64,000 bases of DNA from Dasypus novemcinctus (Eukaryota; Chordata; Mammalia; Cingulata; Dasypodidae). Of the stretch, positions 20,881-32,891 are shown piece after piece. Both the position numbers and the translations under genes were made by a program. The DNA lies in NCBI RefSeq assembly GCF_030445035.2, contig NC_080677.1, positions 157,791,169 through 157,855,168 of the forward strand, given 5' to 3'. A model generated the notes under the pieces. It was given only the letters and a program-made list of their open reading frames with translations. It was not told the DNA's origin and did not search any database. The first letter of the stretch is position 1, and every line of letters starts with the position of its first letter.

Positions 20881-22098
20881 CACTGCTAACATTACACTCA
20901 GTAAAAGAGTGAAAGCGTTCCCTCTAAGATAGGAAAAAGATAAGTATGCCCGCTGTCACCATTGTACTGGAAGTTCCAGCCAGAGCAATTAGGCAAGAAA
21001 AATAAATTACCCAAATTAGGAAGAAGTAAAACATTCCCTACTTGCAGATGACATGATCCGATATGTAGAAAATCCTGAAAAATCCACAACAGCTCATAGA
21101 ACTAATAAATAAATTCAGCAAAGTGGTGGGGTACAAGATCAACACCCAAAAATCAGTAGTGTATCTATACCCTAAAATGAACAATCTGAAGAAGAAATCA
21201 AGAAAGAAAATCCATTTACAACAGCAATGAAAAGAACAAAATAAGAATAAATATAACTAAGGATATAAAGGATTGTACATAGAAAACTGTAAAACATTGC
21301 TTTAAAAAATCCAAGAAAACCTAAATAAATGGAAGACTAAATATTGTTAAGATGTCAATTCTACCCAAAGCAATTGACTCATCCCATTCAAAACTGTAAC
21401 AACTTTTCTTGCAGAAATGGAAAAGTCAGTCACTTACATGGAAGGGTATAGGCCCCAAAAAGCCAAAGCCATCTTGAAAAAGAACAACACTGGAATTTTC
21501 ACAGTTCCCAATCTTAAAATTTATTACAAAGCCACAATAATTAAAACATGATGGTACTGGCACAAAGACATATAGACCAATGGAATAGAATTAAGAACTC
21601 AGAAAACAATCCTCACATTTATAGCCAAATGGCTTTTGACGAGGGGTAAAAAGCACTCTGTTGGGAAAGAACAGACTCTTCCACAAATGGTTGCTGGGCA
21701 AACCAGATCTCCATTTGTAAAAGAAACAGAGGACACCTGCTTCACACCTTGCAGAAAAATCACATCAAAATCTATCAAAGACCTAAATGTAAGAGCTATA
21801 AAATTCCTAGAAAAAAATGTAGGAAGCATCTTCAGGACCTTAAGTTAAGCAATGGTTTCTTAGAGTTTGCACTCAAAGCACAAGCAACAAAAGAAAAAAA
21901 AATAAATGAGACCTCATCAAAATTTAAAAATTTGCACCTGAAAGGACTTTATCATGAAAGTAAAATGACAGCCTACGCAATGGGAGAAAATATTTGGGAA
22001 TCACATTTCTGATAAGGGTTTAATGTCCAAAATATATAAAGAAATCCTTTAACTCAACAACAAAAAGACAAATAACCCAATTTAAAAATGGGCAAAAT

Positions 22099-22519
22099 AG
22101 GGAAACGGATTTGGCTCAACTGATAGGGCATCTGTCTACCAAATGGGAGGTCCAGGTTTCAAACCCAGGGCCTCCTGACCCGTGTGGTAAGCTGGCCCAC
22201 GCGCAATGCTGATGCATGCAAAGAGTGCCGTGCCAAACAGGGCTGTCCCCCATGTAGGGGCGCTCCACGTGCAAGGAGTGTGCCCCGTAAGAAGAGCCAC
22301 CCCACGCAATAAAAGTGCAGCCTGCCCAGGAATGGCGCTGCATACACGGATAGCTGACGCAGCAAGATGACGCAACAAAAATAGACACAGATCCCCAGTG
22401 CTTCTGACAAGAATCCAAGCAGACACAGAACAACACAGCGAATGGACACAGAGCACCAACAACAGGGTGGGGGGAGAAGGGGAGAGAAATAATAAATAAA
22501 TAAATCATTTTTTTTTAAA
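22099..22519 (+). mobile_element. DAS-type SINE, plus strand
   Basis: Full-length head, body and T/A-rich tail. Flanked by GGGCAAAAT at 22090-22098 and 22520-22528. Interrupts L1 ORF2. Confidence 0.9.
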
Positions 22520-23349
22520 GGGCAAAATGCTTAAACAGGCATTTCTCCAACAAAGATATGCAAATAGCCAAAAAGCACATGAAAAGATGCACAATATCAT
22601 TAGCCTTTAGGGAACTGCAAACCAAGACCACAATGAAATAACATTTCGTATCCACCGGAAGGGCACCTATAAGAAAAACAGAATAATGCGAGTGTTGGAG
22701 AGTATGTGGAGATACAGGAACACTCATTCATTCCTGGTGGAAAGGTAGAATGGTGTAACCACTGTGGAAGGGAGTTTGGCAGTTCCTCAGAAAGTTAACT
22801 TTAGACTTACCATATGACCTGGCAATTCCACTTCTAGGTATATAACCAAAACATTGAAAGCAGGGATTTGAAGAAATATTCACACACAAATGTTCACAGT
22901 AGCATTATTCACAATTGTCCAAAGGTGGTAGCAACAGTAGTATCCATCAACAGATGAATGGATAAACAAAATGTAATTATACACACAGTGGAATATTATT
23001 CAGCTGAATTCATTCTGATACATGTGACAACATGGATGGACCTTGAAGACATCATGTTGAGTGAAATAAGTCAAAAACAAAAGGACAAATGCATGATTTC
23101 ACTGATATGAAATAATTAGAATAAGCAAACTCATAGAGCCAGAAACTAGAATCTAGGTTACCAGGCAACAGGGTAGGGATAGGGAATAGGGAGTTAAGGA
23201 GCTTAACATGTACAGAGTTTCTATTTGGAATGATGGAAATGTTTTGATAATGGTTGATGGTGATGCAACATTGTGAACATAAGAAACAGCACTGAAATAT
23301 AAATCTGAAAGTGGTTAAAAGGGGAAATATTAAGTGGTATATATGGTAC

Positions 23350-23823
23350 TGTTGTGGAATTTAAGAGAAGTTCAATTATTTGAGTATAGAGAGGCCAGGA
23401 CTCAGGAATGATTTTGAGAAGGAAAAATGGTTTATTGACGGCCGGCCGGACTCGGGAGCTTTCTGTTTGAATCCCGAGCCCCGAACAAGATTTTCAAACG
23501 TCTTTTATACAGAGAGGAAAGGCCAAATGGTCCCTTTGTTTCAGTTCTCAATAGGCTTCAATTAGCATATATCTTCCACATCTTAGGTAAGCTTTTAGCA
23601 TGGACTCCAGACATTCTAGATAAGCCTTTAGCGTATTTGGTTTTTGCATTTCCCCTAAATACTTAAAGTTTATAGCCCTCGCATTGTTAAACATTTCCTG
23701 GGAATGGAGCCGCTGCTGGTCCCTAAGAGCAGGACTGCAGCCTCTTACCGTTCCACACCCACAAGTCAAACAACTTAGTTATCTCTGAAGAGACAAAGAG
23801 CCTTCCACCCATAGCCCACATCA
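23350..23823 (-). repeat. 3' LTR of the young LTR element
   Basis: TG...CA ends, 474 bp. TATA-like box complement at 23502-23510 and AATAAA complement at 23431-23436. The adjoining purine tract at 23824-23836 marks this as the 3' LTR on the minus strand. Confidence 0.9.
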
Positions 23824-26269
23824 TTCCCCCCTTTTGTCAAAGTTTACTTGCTAAGCTAAGCTTTGGCATAATTATTGTTGGAGCTATGAGGTGGATGGCT
23901 GTTTGTTGTCTTGACTGATTATTTATCAGTCTTTAGTACAGCATCCAGGACCGTTTTTAGAAGTTTAGAACTTTTCATTCTGGACAGCAGAATCTTGGGC
24001 AGGGGCCTCCCGCAGTTATTCTGCTGCCACTGGCACTCACGTGGATTTCCAGTCAGGTTCCAGATCCATCTATTACTTTTATTTTACTCTTAAAGAGTTT
24101 ACACCTTTAATTTAAAAGGGGTGCTGAAGGGAGACGATCTCTTTTCTGTAACTGCTTCCTGCTGGCCATGGGCTGTAGTCATTGCCTAATAAGGTGTAAA
24201 ACTCTTTAATTTATTCTAACTGGAGGAAGATGGATCTGGCATTCTGTACGAAGTTGGATGAAGTTTTCATATGGTTAATAAGATGTTCACTCTGAAAGAA
24301 ACAAACTTAATTAAAATTTTGAAATACCTGTTTTTAAAAGAGGACACATTGGATTACAGAGGTAGACAAGGTTAGGTGCCTATAAAGATGGCATTCCTTA
24401 AAAGCTGGTGGGAACAGCATATATATTCTTTTTTAAGTTATCCATCTTTAGAGAGAAATTGCAACAGACACTTAGCTTTGTCTGAAGACACATTCCAAGC
24501 TGTTCAATGATTGACACTCATTCGCTCTGTCAGATGCTCCTGGTGAACTGGTACTCCTTGGGCAACTGGCTTCACTCAGGATTAGAACACTAATTTGGAA
24601 ATACTCTTAGTTTTCACCTGTGGGAGTGATCAGAACTACAGAATAAAGATTTTTACACCTTGGTTTTCATTGTACAATTTCTAGCAATTTTGACTTGTTC
24701 AATAGGTGACTCACCATCAGCAAGCAAGCCTCACTTTTGCTACACAGCAGAGTACAGCAGAATATGGAAGCTGACTGAGACTGGCTGAGACTGCCACCTT
24801 ATTCTATAGACATGTTATTAACTGTTTAGAAAATGATTTTACCAGGAATTTAACATGTCTAATATACTTCTGCACTTGATCCAAAATAGAAAAGATAACA
24901 TTACAATTATTAGGGATATATTTAGTACAGGATAAAAGTACAGCACTTAATATTAACTAATGTATTACTTAATGCATAAGGATTCAGAGTTGCAATTATT
25001 AGTTTTGAGTTTCAGGTTTGTAATACTTTACATGTTATCTCTCCATGAGAGCAGGCCATAATGCCAATTGTGTTTAGGTTTCACTTACAGTATCCTGGTA
25101 TCATGGCTCCACTTAGCATGTTCTTCAATGCAGTGAGCAAGTTGCAGCATCCTTCATCTTAGAGAGATTTTCCAGTATTCTACTAGCCTGGTGCATAGTG
25201 CTCTCTGGCACCATGGAACAGCGCCAGTCTGGAGGCGATATCCATTGTACACTTGGCTGTACCGAGTCATTATTGGCTGCAGGAGCTTGAAACTGCAATA
25301 TAGTTTCCATCGACTTCAGGAGCAGAACCAGAGACTGATATAGCACATATTTTTAATTGAGGGGTCAGTGACCAGCCTAGCCAATAACTCACATGGAGAG
25401 GCCACCTGTAATGTATACAAGGCCTGGTTCGAATGCACAAGAGTTTGACAATGTTAAAGTTTATTCCTTGTTTTATATATATATTTTAAACAACTTAACG
25501 CAATACATATATCAAATGACTATTTACTTACACAATTTTACTATGAAGATAACAGTAGGTACTTTACTTTAGTAATAGAGGAAAATATTATTTTTCATTG
25601 TTAGAATGAAAACAGAATATTTCCAATAGAATCAAGACAACTTTCTTATTACCGTTTACTTAAATGTGTATTTTGCAGTGGCCTTCAGACAGGTTTATTA
25701 TCATGAAGTTATTTCTGCTACCAATACCAATCTAAGTTTCTTTAGTTAACAATGACTTCTACAACTAGAACTATTTAAACATTTTCAGTTTGGAAGATGT
25801 TTTACAAACTCTTTATAATTGACTATAACCACATTGACTAGCCACCTCATGTTTAAATAAACTTACTAAATTACAATTACCAATGAAAGAAATTTACTCT
25901 TTATTTAAGAGAGCATATCTACAATCTTTTTCCTTTAGCCTAATTTCACCAATGTGAACTTACAATTTTCATTACTGTAAAGATTTTGTACATATAATGT
26001 TAATTTAGTTTATAAATTAACTATGGGAGATTACACTCAAGTTAAATAAAATTGAAACCATAATAGTTTATGCAAGGAATGTTCTCTTTTTCCCTTACAG
26101 GAAGCTAAAAACTTCTTTTCTTTAAGTTATGAAAATTATTAAATTAAAAGCATACTGACTACCAGGTTTTAAAACACATTACACAATTACTTAATTTTTT
26201 TAAAATCATAACCCAGGAAAGATCTCTCCATAGTTTTTATGGACTTTCCTTTACTTACTGAAATTTGTT

Positions 26270-26590
26270 AATAGAGCCACTAATTACCTTTATTTCATTG
26301 GAAAGAAATCTTCTGGAAGAAATTAAGGCTCACCAGATTGTGGAGAAGAAAATAATTTATTCTCAATCTTGCAAGAAGGGGTGCAGAGCCAGATATGGCT
26401 GGTGCCACGAACAAAGAAAAATGACACAATTTATACCCCTAAGCCTAGCATGCAAGCTCTTCCTGTTTTTCCATAGATTGGATACTTCAGAAGTTACAGC
26501 TTATCTGAGATTTAACTTTCCCACGCAAAAGTTTGATTTAACTACTTCCTCTATCACATTCCAACCATTTTAGTTTTTACCTGCTCCCCC
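26270..26590 (-). repeat. Possible second, diverged LTR-like block inside the young element
   Basis: CCCCCCTTTGTCAAATAAGG just right of this block closely resembles the purine-tract junction beside the 3' LTR (CCCCCCTTTTGTCAAAG). To its left the order TTTATA box complement, CACGAACAA, then AATTTATT complement mirrors the layout of the 474-bp LTR. It may be the LTR of a related older element carried inside. Ends are not resolved. Confidence 0.35.
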
Positions 26591-29500
26591 CTTTGTCAAA
26601 TAAGGAATAGAATTTAGTGCTGAAATGGCACCGACTTAGCTCCTTCTTGGGCATCCTTCCACTGCCCATAGGACTGGCCTAAACTGGTCTCCTCCACTGC
26701 TGTCCAACCCGGGAGTGGGAGACTGAGGCAGCAGGCCGCCAGGTTACATCAACATTTTTCTTATGTGAAAATTAACCTAATCTTTGTTTTTGTTTTTTTT
26801 TTTGCAATTTATGGCTGACAAAGGTTTAAACTGGGAAATTACCAGGCAAACTGATTCTTAATTCCCTAGCCTAGTAGATAGGTTTAATCTGCCACACCTA
26901 GTCTTGCCTTAAAAGCTCTTGCAAAGAGGAGGCCCTTTCCCAATTGTTTCCATAATCAGATTTCTATGACTTTTTCATCCTGCTTAGTTTAATTTGGGCT
27001 TTAAGAATATTTATAAATATAACTGCATATTTAATTTTTAACAATTTGAATAGACCTCTTTTAAGAATTTTTATTTGTTAATTTGATATTATCCTGATGT
27101 ATGAAGACATACATTGAGCTTTTTTTTTTTTTTTTAAATGGGCAGACACAAAGAGTTAGACACAAACACAACTCATTGATATTACTTATAATTTGCATTA
27201 TTTTATATACTGTTTAGCTTAATTAATTAGGGGTCCAGAAATGCATATTACTTATATAACTGCATATTTAACCTCAACAATTTGAGCAAATAGGCAGACA
27301 TGAATAGTTTGACACAACAACATGACTTTAGTTACTTTAAACTTTTCAAAGACTTTTGAAACTCTTCTTAATTTGCACTATGACCATGCAGTTTACCACA
27401 AGAATTTTCTTTCTTACTTAATGGATTGTAATAACCAAAATGTTCTCAATGCCTTAGCACCATTTTGTTTTAGAACTTTATATTTTACTTTGAAATTAGC
27501 AGAATTTTGGATAAGCAACAAGATTAATTTTATATATATTTACTGAGGCTACTTGAAGCCTCAGGGAGACAGACTGCTTTCTCTCATGAATTGCCACTCT
27601 TAGGAACACTGACCGTCAAGGCAGGAGACTTCTCCCCCTCCACCCCCCTTTTTGATTTTGGAGATAATAAACTCCAGTGGCCATTTAACCTTATTCTATC
27701 AGGCAGCAATTTATTTAGTTTACACTTGAATTCATGAGAGAAAGGGTTACTAATACCAGGAGAGGAGACAGTGATGTCCCAGCTCTTCTCAATTATGAAA
27801 TAACCATAGGCAAAGGCAAAGGGTGAGGTTAGGCTTGAAGTAACCATAAACAAAGGAAAGGTTAGTGTAGAATTTACACTTAAATAATAGTTTCAGGCTA
27901 AATTCACCCAGCTATAATCTCAGTTATTGTCTTTCCACTGTTTTATAATATAAATGCATTTATAAATGATTTTAACTCTTAGTTACAGTTTTTATTAATT
28001 TTTTTAAAACCTATTAATTTTATAACACCTTTAAATACCTTTCATTCGACTTATAACATATTAAATGAACTTATTACCTTAATTTTTCCTTTAAAGTAAA
28101 AGAATAAATCTCTTGCAGTTAGTTTGAAATAAAAGGCTACTTTTCAGGATTTGATTTCTAGAACATAAATGTTCTTTTAAAAGAGGTAAGACTCTTCTTT
28201 AAACACTGAGGAAATGATGAGGTTAAAGCACAAGAAGCTATTGATAAAAGATTCTTTGTATATTGATCTTATTCAATTTTAATCATAAAAATTTCCCTTC
28301 CACAAACCTTCTACACTTTCAGTATTCATTCAGGTTCTGTCCCACACTCTACTCTTTCCAATAATCAATCATTTTATCTTAGGACAAAATCATCTTCTGT
28401 TTCCTTAACAATAAAAACCCACTCCATATATCCCAATATATCCCACATACTAAGTTACCAGGCAAACTTCTTACAACATATAATTGCCATTAATACTAAA
28501 CAAGTTTGTTAAAATAATGAACCTTTCTTCACTTTAAATACTTAGTAGCATGTAATACCAGAAACAGTTTTTTTGGAAGCAAGTTGGCAGGGGGGATTGG
28601 CTGCCGAATAAGTTTGTTATAAAATTGCCTTTTATTATTATTATTATCAATTCAGTTTTGTTAAATAATGACTTTCTGCAATTAGCCACTTAAATACCTT
28701 AAACAATGCTTTGTAAAACTTTTATAATTATTTATACCCTTAAGACAAATTTTACCTTCACAGAACACATTCTCTTACTTAAGGTTACTACAATACCTTC
28801 TAAGAACCTGAGCAGAATGCAAACGTATTTTGGCTTTGACACCCTAAGGAGGGAACTTTACCGCATTTATTCTGATTCTGCTTTTCACCCTCTTCACTTC
28901 CCCCCCCTTCCAGGCAGTCAGGCGCACAGCAAACAGGAATGAGGCTTATGAATAGAAGGGTGGACTCACTGGAAAGGGGCAAGCCGCTCCCCCCTTTCCA
29001 GCTTTCAGCCAAAATGGGCAGACAGAACCTAGTCAAATTTGGCAACTTTCCCAGTGACCCAGCCACCCTGACTGGGACATCCCCAACAAACTTGGGTGCG
29101 TGGCGGGACACAGATGGCCTCCAAGCCCCGGCAAAGGGCCAGACCAGAGACAAGACAGCAGAGCATGCACAAACATCTAGACTCCGCAAACATCCAGACT
29201 CCTCAGCTTTTGCCCCAGAATCATTTCACCCCCTTGCCAATGGCAAGGGAGGGCTCCAGCTCAGCTGTAATTCTACTTTACATAAGAACACAACTCCAAC
29301 ACTAGCCTTGAGCTGACACAGACAGAAGCACAAAGGTCACTAATCTGACCCACAAGTTTATATATTTATTTTCACCATGGCTGCCCCCACAGCCATCACA
29401 AACCTCAGAACACTTAACATTTGGTATAAAGCGAATTCATTCACAAATTAGCACCATAACAAAAGATTTCAGCTAGACTTTTCCACTGTTTAAACTTTAC

Positions 29501-30101
29501 ACCCAGACCAAGCTCCACCAGAAAAGCCGATCCATTTTCCTGTAATCAAGTTTTGTTTCCCTTAATCTAGACCAATTTCCAGGACATTAGGACTTGAACC
29601 TATAAATAGCCCTTCCTATTAAAATCGAGACTCCACTCCTTTAGTGGATATAAGACCAGTACCAGATTCTAACATGCAGTTAGACAAACCCAAAACACCA
29701 GGGCTTTTCCCCGGTTTTCCTCCTTTTCCCAAGCCTAGAGAGAACGGCTTCCCCCCAGCCTTCTGGGGCTACTAGGGTTCTCTCGGGAGGTGATCAGCCT
29801 CCCCTTCCTAGCAATTAAAGCTAGGGCCTTCCAGACTCTGCTCACCCGGGGAGTCTTACCTTCTTCCATGTTCGGAGTTCTTTTTCGTTCCCAGAATCTT
29901 TCTCTTTAGACCTTCCATTGCCCTCGATTTTTGTTGGGAAGATTCTGGTGGAGCCCACATCTTTTCTGGATTAAATTTAATCCAGGGGCGCCCAGATTTG
30001 GGGTTCACCCGAGTCCTCCCGGCTTCCTCGGGGATTTGGAAGGGGCAGCAAAATGCTACCATCTCTGGCCTTCATTTGTATCCCACCAGAGTCACCAAAA
30101 A

Positions 30102-30575
30102 TGTTGTGGAATTTAAGAGAAGTTCAATTATTTGAGTATAGAGAGGCCAGGACTCAGGAATGATTTTGAGAAGGAAAAATGGTTTATTGACGGCCGGCCG
30201 GACTCGGGAGCTTTCTGTTTGAATCCCGAGCCCCGAACAAGATTTTCAAACGTCTTTTATACAGAGAGGAAAGGCCAAATGGTCCCTTTGTTTCAGTTCT
30301 CAATAGGCTTCAATTAGCATATATCTTCCACATCTTAGGTAAGCTTTTAGCATGGACTCCAGACATTCTAGATAAGCCTTTAGCGTATTTGGTTTTTGCA
30401 TTTCCCCTAAATACTTAAAGTTTATAGCCCTCGCATTGTTAAACATTTCCTGGGAATGGAGCCGCTGCTGGTCCCTAAGAGCAGGACTGCAGCCTCTTAC
30501 CGTTCCACACCCACAAGTCAAACAACTTAGTTATCTCTGAAGAGACAAAGAGCCTTCCACCCATAGCCCACATCA
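30102..30575 (-). repeat. 5' LTR of the young LTR element
   Basis: 474 bp, apparently identical to 23350-23823. On the minus strand it is followed by the primer-site-like sequence ending at 30081. Right flank GTAC matches the left flank of the other LTR. Confidence 0.9.
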
Positions 30576-30812
30576 GTACTAGAATAAATTTTTTAAAAAA
30601 TATCCATGGAACTCAATAAACAAGCAGAAGAATCCTAGGTTAAAACATGGCCTATAGTTAATACAACAATTATTAAAATGTGCTTTCATTAATTGTAACA
30701 AATACATCACACCAATGTAGGGTGTTAATAATAGGGTAGTATACGGGAATCCTGTATTTTATGCATGATTTTTCTGTAAACCCACAACTTCTCTAGTAAA
30801 ATAAAAAAACAC
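30576..30812 (+). mobile_element. Long L1(+), part 2 (3' UTR end and tail)
   Basis: Continues the L1 3' UTR from 23349 after the LTR element: CTATAGTTAATACAACAATT, GGGTGTTAATAATAGGG, TTTTTCTGTAAACCCACAAC, then a short A-rich tail. No clear target duplication for the L1 itself could be matched. Confidence 0.8.
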
Positions 30813-31710
30813 AAAGCCCTCAAAATTATATTTTCCTCTTTTAATCTGTTAATATGGTAATTTATGTTAAAGGATTTTTAAGTATTTAAGCCAACCTTAC
30901 ATTTCATGAGATAATCCATTGGTCATGGCATATTCTTTTCCTATACGGCTGTCTTCAGTTTGTTAATATTTTGTCAATGACGTTTGCTGCTATGTTCATG
31001 AGGGCTATTGGTCTGCAATTCCTTTCTCTTATAATGTCTTTCCCCAGTTTTGATATCTGGGTTTTGTTGCCCTCAGGAAATGAGCTGGTAAGTGTTTCCC
31101 TCCTATGTTTTCTGAAATAGATTAAGCATGATTCTCCCTTAAATGTTTGATAGAATTCACCAACAAAGCCGTCTGGGACTGGAGTTTTTATAATAGGAAG
31201 ATTTTTACAATTTCAAATTCAGTTTCTTTAACCAATTAAAGGTGTTTGGATGTTCTATTTCTTCTTGGGTCTGTTTTGGTATGTTTTGTCTTGCAAGCAT
31301 TTACCCATTTAAGCCAAGTGGTCCATTGATTATAATTTTTATGTCTCTGGAATCTTTTAGTGATGTTCCCTCATTAGTTCTTGATGTTGTTAATTTGTAT
31401 CATATCGCTTTTATTTCTCATTCAGTGCAGCCAAGAGGTTATCAGTTTTATTAATTTTTTCTAAGAACCAACTTTTGGCTCTGTTAATTTCGTCTATTAT
31501 TTCTCTATCTACTAACTTATGGTTTTGTTATTCACAGCTTCTTTGCTTCTATTTACCTTGGGTTTAATTTTCTCTTCCACTTTATTTCTCTATCTTCTTT
31601 TATTGTTTTCTTTTTATCATCAATTTTCAACAATTTGATTACAATGTGCTTGGGTATGTGTTCTTTGTATTTAAATACAATGCTCTAATATTTGTGGCTT
31701 TATATTCTCT
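30813..31710 (-). mobile_element. Old L1(-), segment 3
   Basis: Resumes reversed ORF2 (TCTGTTAATATGGTAATTTA, GGTCTGCAATTCCTTTCTCT, AAGCCGTCTGGGACTGGAG, CCAACTTTTGGCTCTGTTAA) from the point broken at about 16999. It ends where a retroposed transcript is inserted. Confidence 0.8.
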
Positions 31711-32057
31711 TTTTTTTTTTTTTTTTTTTTCAGTTAGGCTAGTAATTTATTCAGGCAGGGAGGGACGAGAAATGGGAGAAAATAATAGACCAGGGGTCCC
31801 AGGTAGAGAGGAAGAGGCTGAAAAGTGATTTACAGGCTACAATTTCCTATTATAGGTTGTAAATGCCCAAGTTTATTTGGGTGGCCACATGGCAGAGAAA
31901 AAATGGTGATAGCAGTAAGAGAAAGAGAGAGAGAGAGAGAGAGAGCACTCAGGCCTGGGGCCTGCCTTTTGAACTGTTAACTATCCCACCCCTTTGCTAA
32001 CAGAGGGGAGGAGTTCCAGCTGCTTACTGTTTTGATTGTGTATTTCTCCCATCAATC
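31711..32057 (-). mobile_element. Retroposed polyadenylated transcript of unknown origin
   Basis: A 20-base T run begins the insert and a perfect 19-bp duplication TTGTGGCTTTATATTCTCT lies at 31692-31710 and 32058-32076, the signature of L1-driven retroposition. Read on the minus strand, the last unique bases are CTGAATAAATTACTAGCC, so AATAAA sits about 15 nt before the tail. A (GA)n run at about 31921-31945 is internal. No open frame or known gene is recognised. It could derive from a non-coding RNA or an LTR-driven transcript. Confidence 0.85.
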
Positions 32058-32076
32058 TTGTGGCTTTATATTCTCT

Positions 32077-32260
32077 ATATTTGGAAAAATTTCAGCCTCT
32101 ATTTCTTAAAATGTTTTTTAGCTGCAGTCTTTCTCTCCTTTTCTGCTGGGAATCTTGATTATAAATATGATCTTGCTATTTTTTAGTTGTTTCATAAAAT
32201 CATCTGCAATATTCTTCACATTTTAATTTTATGGTAAGTAAATTTGAATTTGTTGAAACC
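32077..32260 (-). mobile_element. Old L1(-), segment 4
   Basis: Continues after the 19-bp duplication (TTTCAGCCTCTATTTCTTAA, CTTTTCTGCTGGGAATCTTG), resembling the upstream part of old L1M elements. Boundary on the right is approximate. Confidence 0.6.
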
Positions 32261-32369
32261 CTCTTCTCTGTAGCCCATAATATTTGAGAAAATACTCTCT
32301 CTGTAGATGCTTAGATTCCCGATAATTTATGTAAAGGTTATTAACTATGCTTTTTTGGTATTCAAATGT

Positions 32370-32891
32370 TTAATTATTTCAGCCAAAAATATTTTCAGCA
32401 GTAGTGTCCTTTTTACTTCATTCGGGGTGTAATACTTAGACACATATTTTCGAGGACAAAACTCATCAAATAAGAATCTCTATTTCTGATTATCTTGAGT
32501 GTTTTGCAAAACCAAATATAAATATTGCAAAATTGAAAATTTCAGTTTAATTCCATTTGGAAAGAATATAAATTTATTTAATTAAAAATGTAGGTCCATC
32601 AAGAGATTATTCTCACAAGTAGAGAAATTCCCAAGCATAATTATTAAATTTCAAAATCTTGTACAGTGTTTGATTTCTCATTTAATTTATTTCTAGTACT
32701 TTCATAGTGATAAATATCAATGGTTTCCTATTTACAGACTTTATTTTCAATAATTGCAATATGCTAAAAGCATCAAAACTTTTGTGTTTCATTCACTGAA
32801 CACTTTGAAGAGTTTTATCTTAATCAATTGACTTTAAATAAAATGCAACAAAAAAGCAATAGAGGACTCATTGACTAGTCTTGATACCATT
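32370..32891. repeat. Copy B of the duplicated segment, left part
   Basis: Aligns with about 700-1600 of the window, lacking the Tigger1 insertion: compare TTCAATAATTGCAATATGC with TTCAATAATTGCAATTTGC at 1448. The adjoining bases show where Tigger1 entered copy A. It continues at 35262 after the MaLR element. Confidence 0.6.

Larger units (their letters stand above)
17002..23349 (+). mobile_element. Long L1(+), 5' end through 3' UTR, part 1
   Basis: Begins with the L1 5' motif AAGACGGCAGACTAGGAGG (17011). An ORF1-like coiled region follows (18413-18595, KEMKENTEKELKVIRKITNEQCENLKRE), then ORF2 from the endonuclease side (18960 onward, TIINIYVPNSRAP, FFPSAHGSFSRTDPI). Reverse transcriptase and 3' regions extend to 23340. 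Stops and frameshifts are common and part of ORF1 and the ORF2 start is missing, so it is dead. SINEs at 18004, 20650 and 22099 and the LTR element at 23350 interrupt it. It lies inside the older L1(-). Confidence 0.85.
23350..30575 (-). mobile_element. Young LTR retroelement, ERV1-like, both LTRs present, minus strand
   Basis: Two 474-bp LTRs (23350-23823 and 30102-30575) look identical by eye. Both start TG and end CA, and GTAC, a 4-bp duplication, lies on both sides (23346-23349, 30576-30579). Orientation is minus: on that strand each LTR has TATAAAAG and, downstream, AATAAA. A purine tract sits beside the left LTR (23824-23836). A primer-site-like TGGTGACTCTGGTGGGA lies beside the right LTR (30081-30097). 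The tRNA was not assigned. The 4-bp duplication suggests an ERV1-type integrase. The 6.28-kb interior is mostly AT-rich and I recognise no gag, pol or env, so it looks non-autonomous. Identical LTRs imply a very recent insertion. It interrupts the 3' UTR of the plus L1. Confidence 0.9.

Noticed and set aside
28939-29316. Open frames on both strands within the young LTR element
   Set aside because: Short, no recognisable viral or host domain; treated as part of the non-coding interior.
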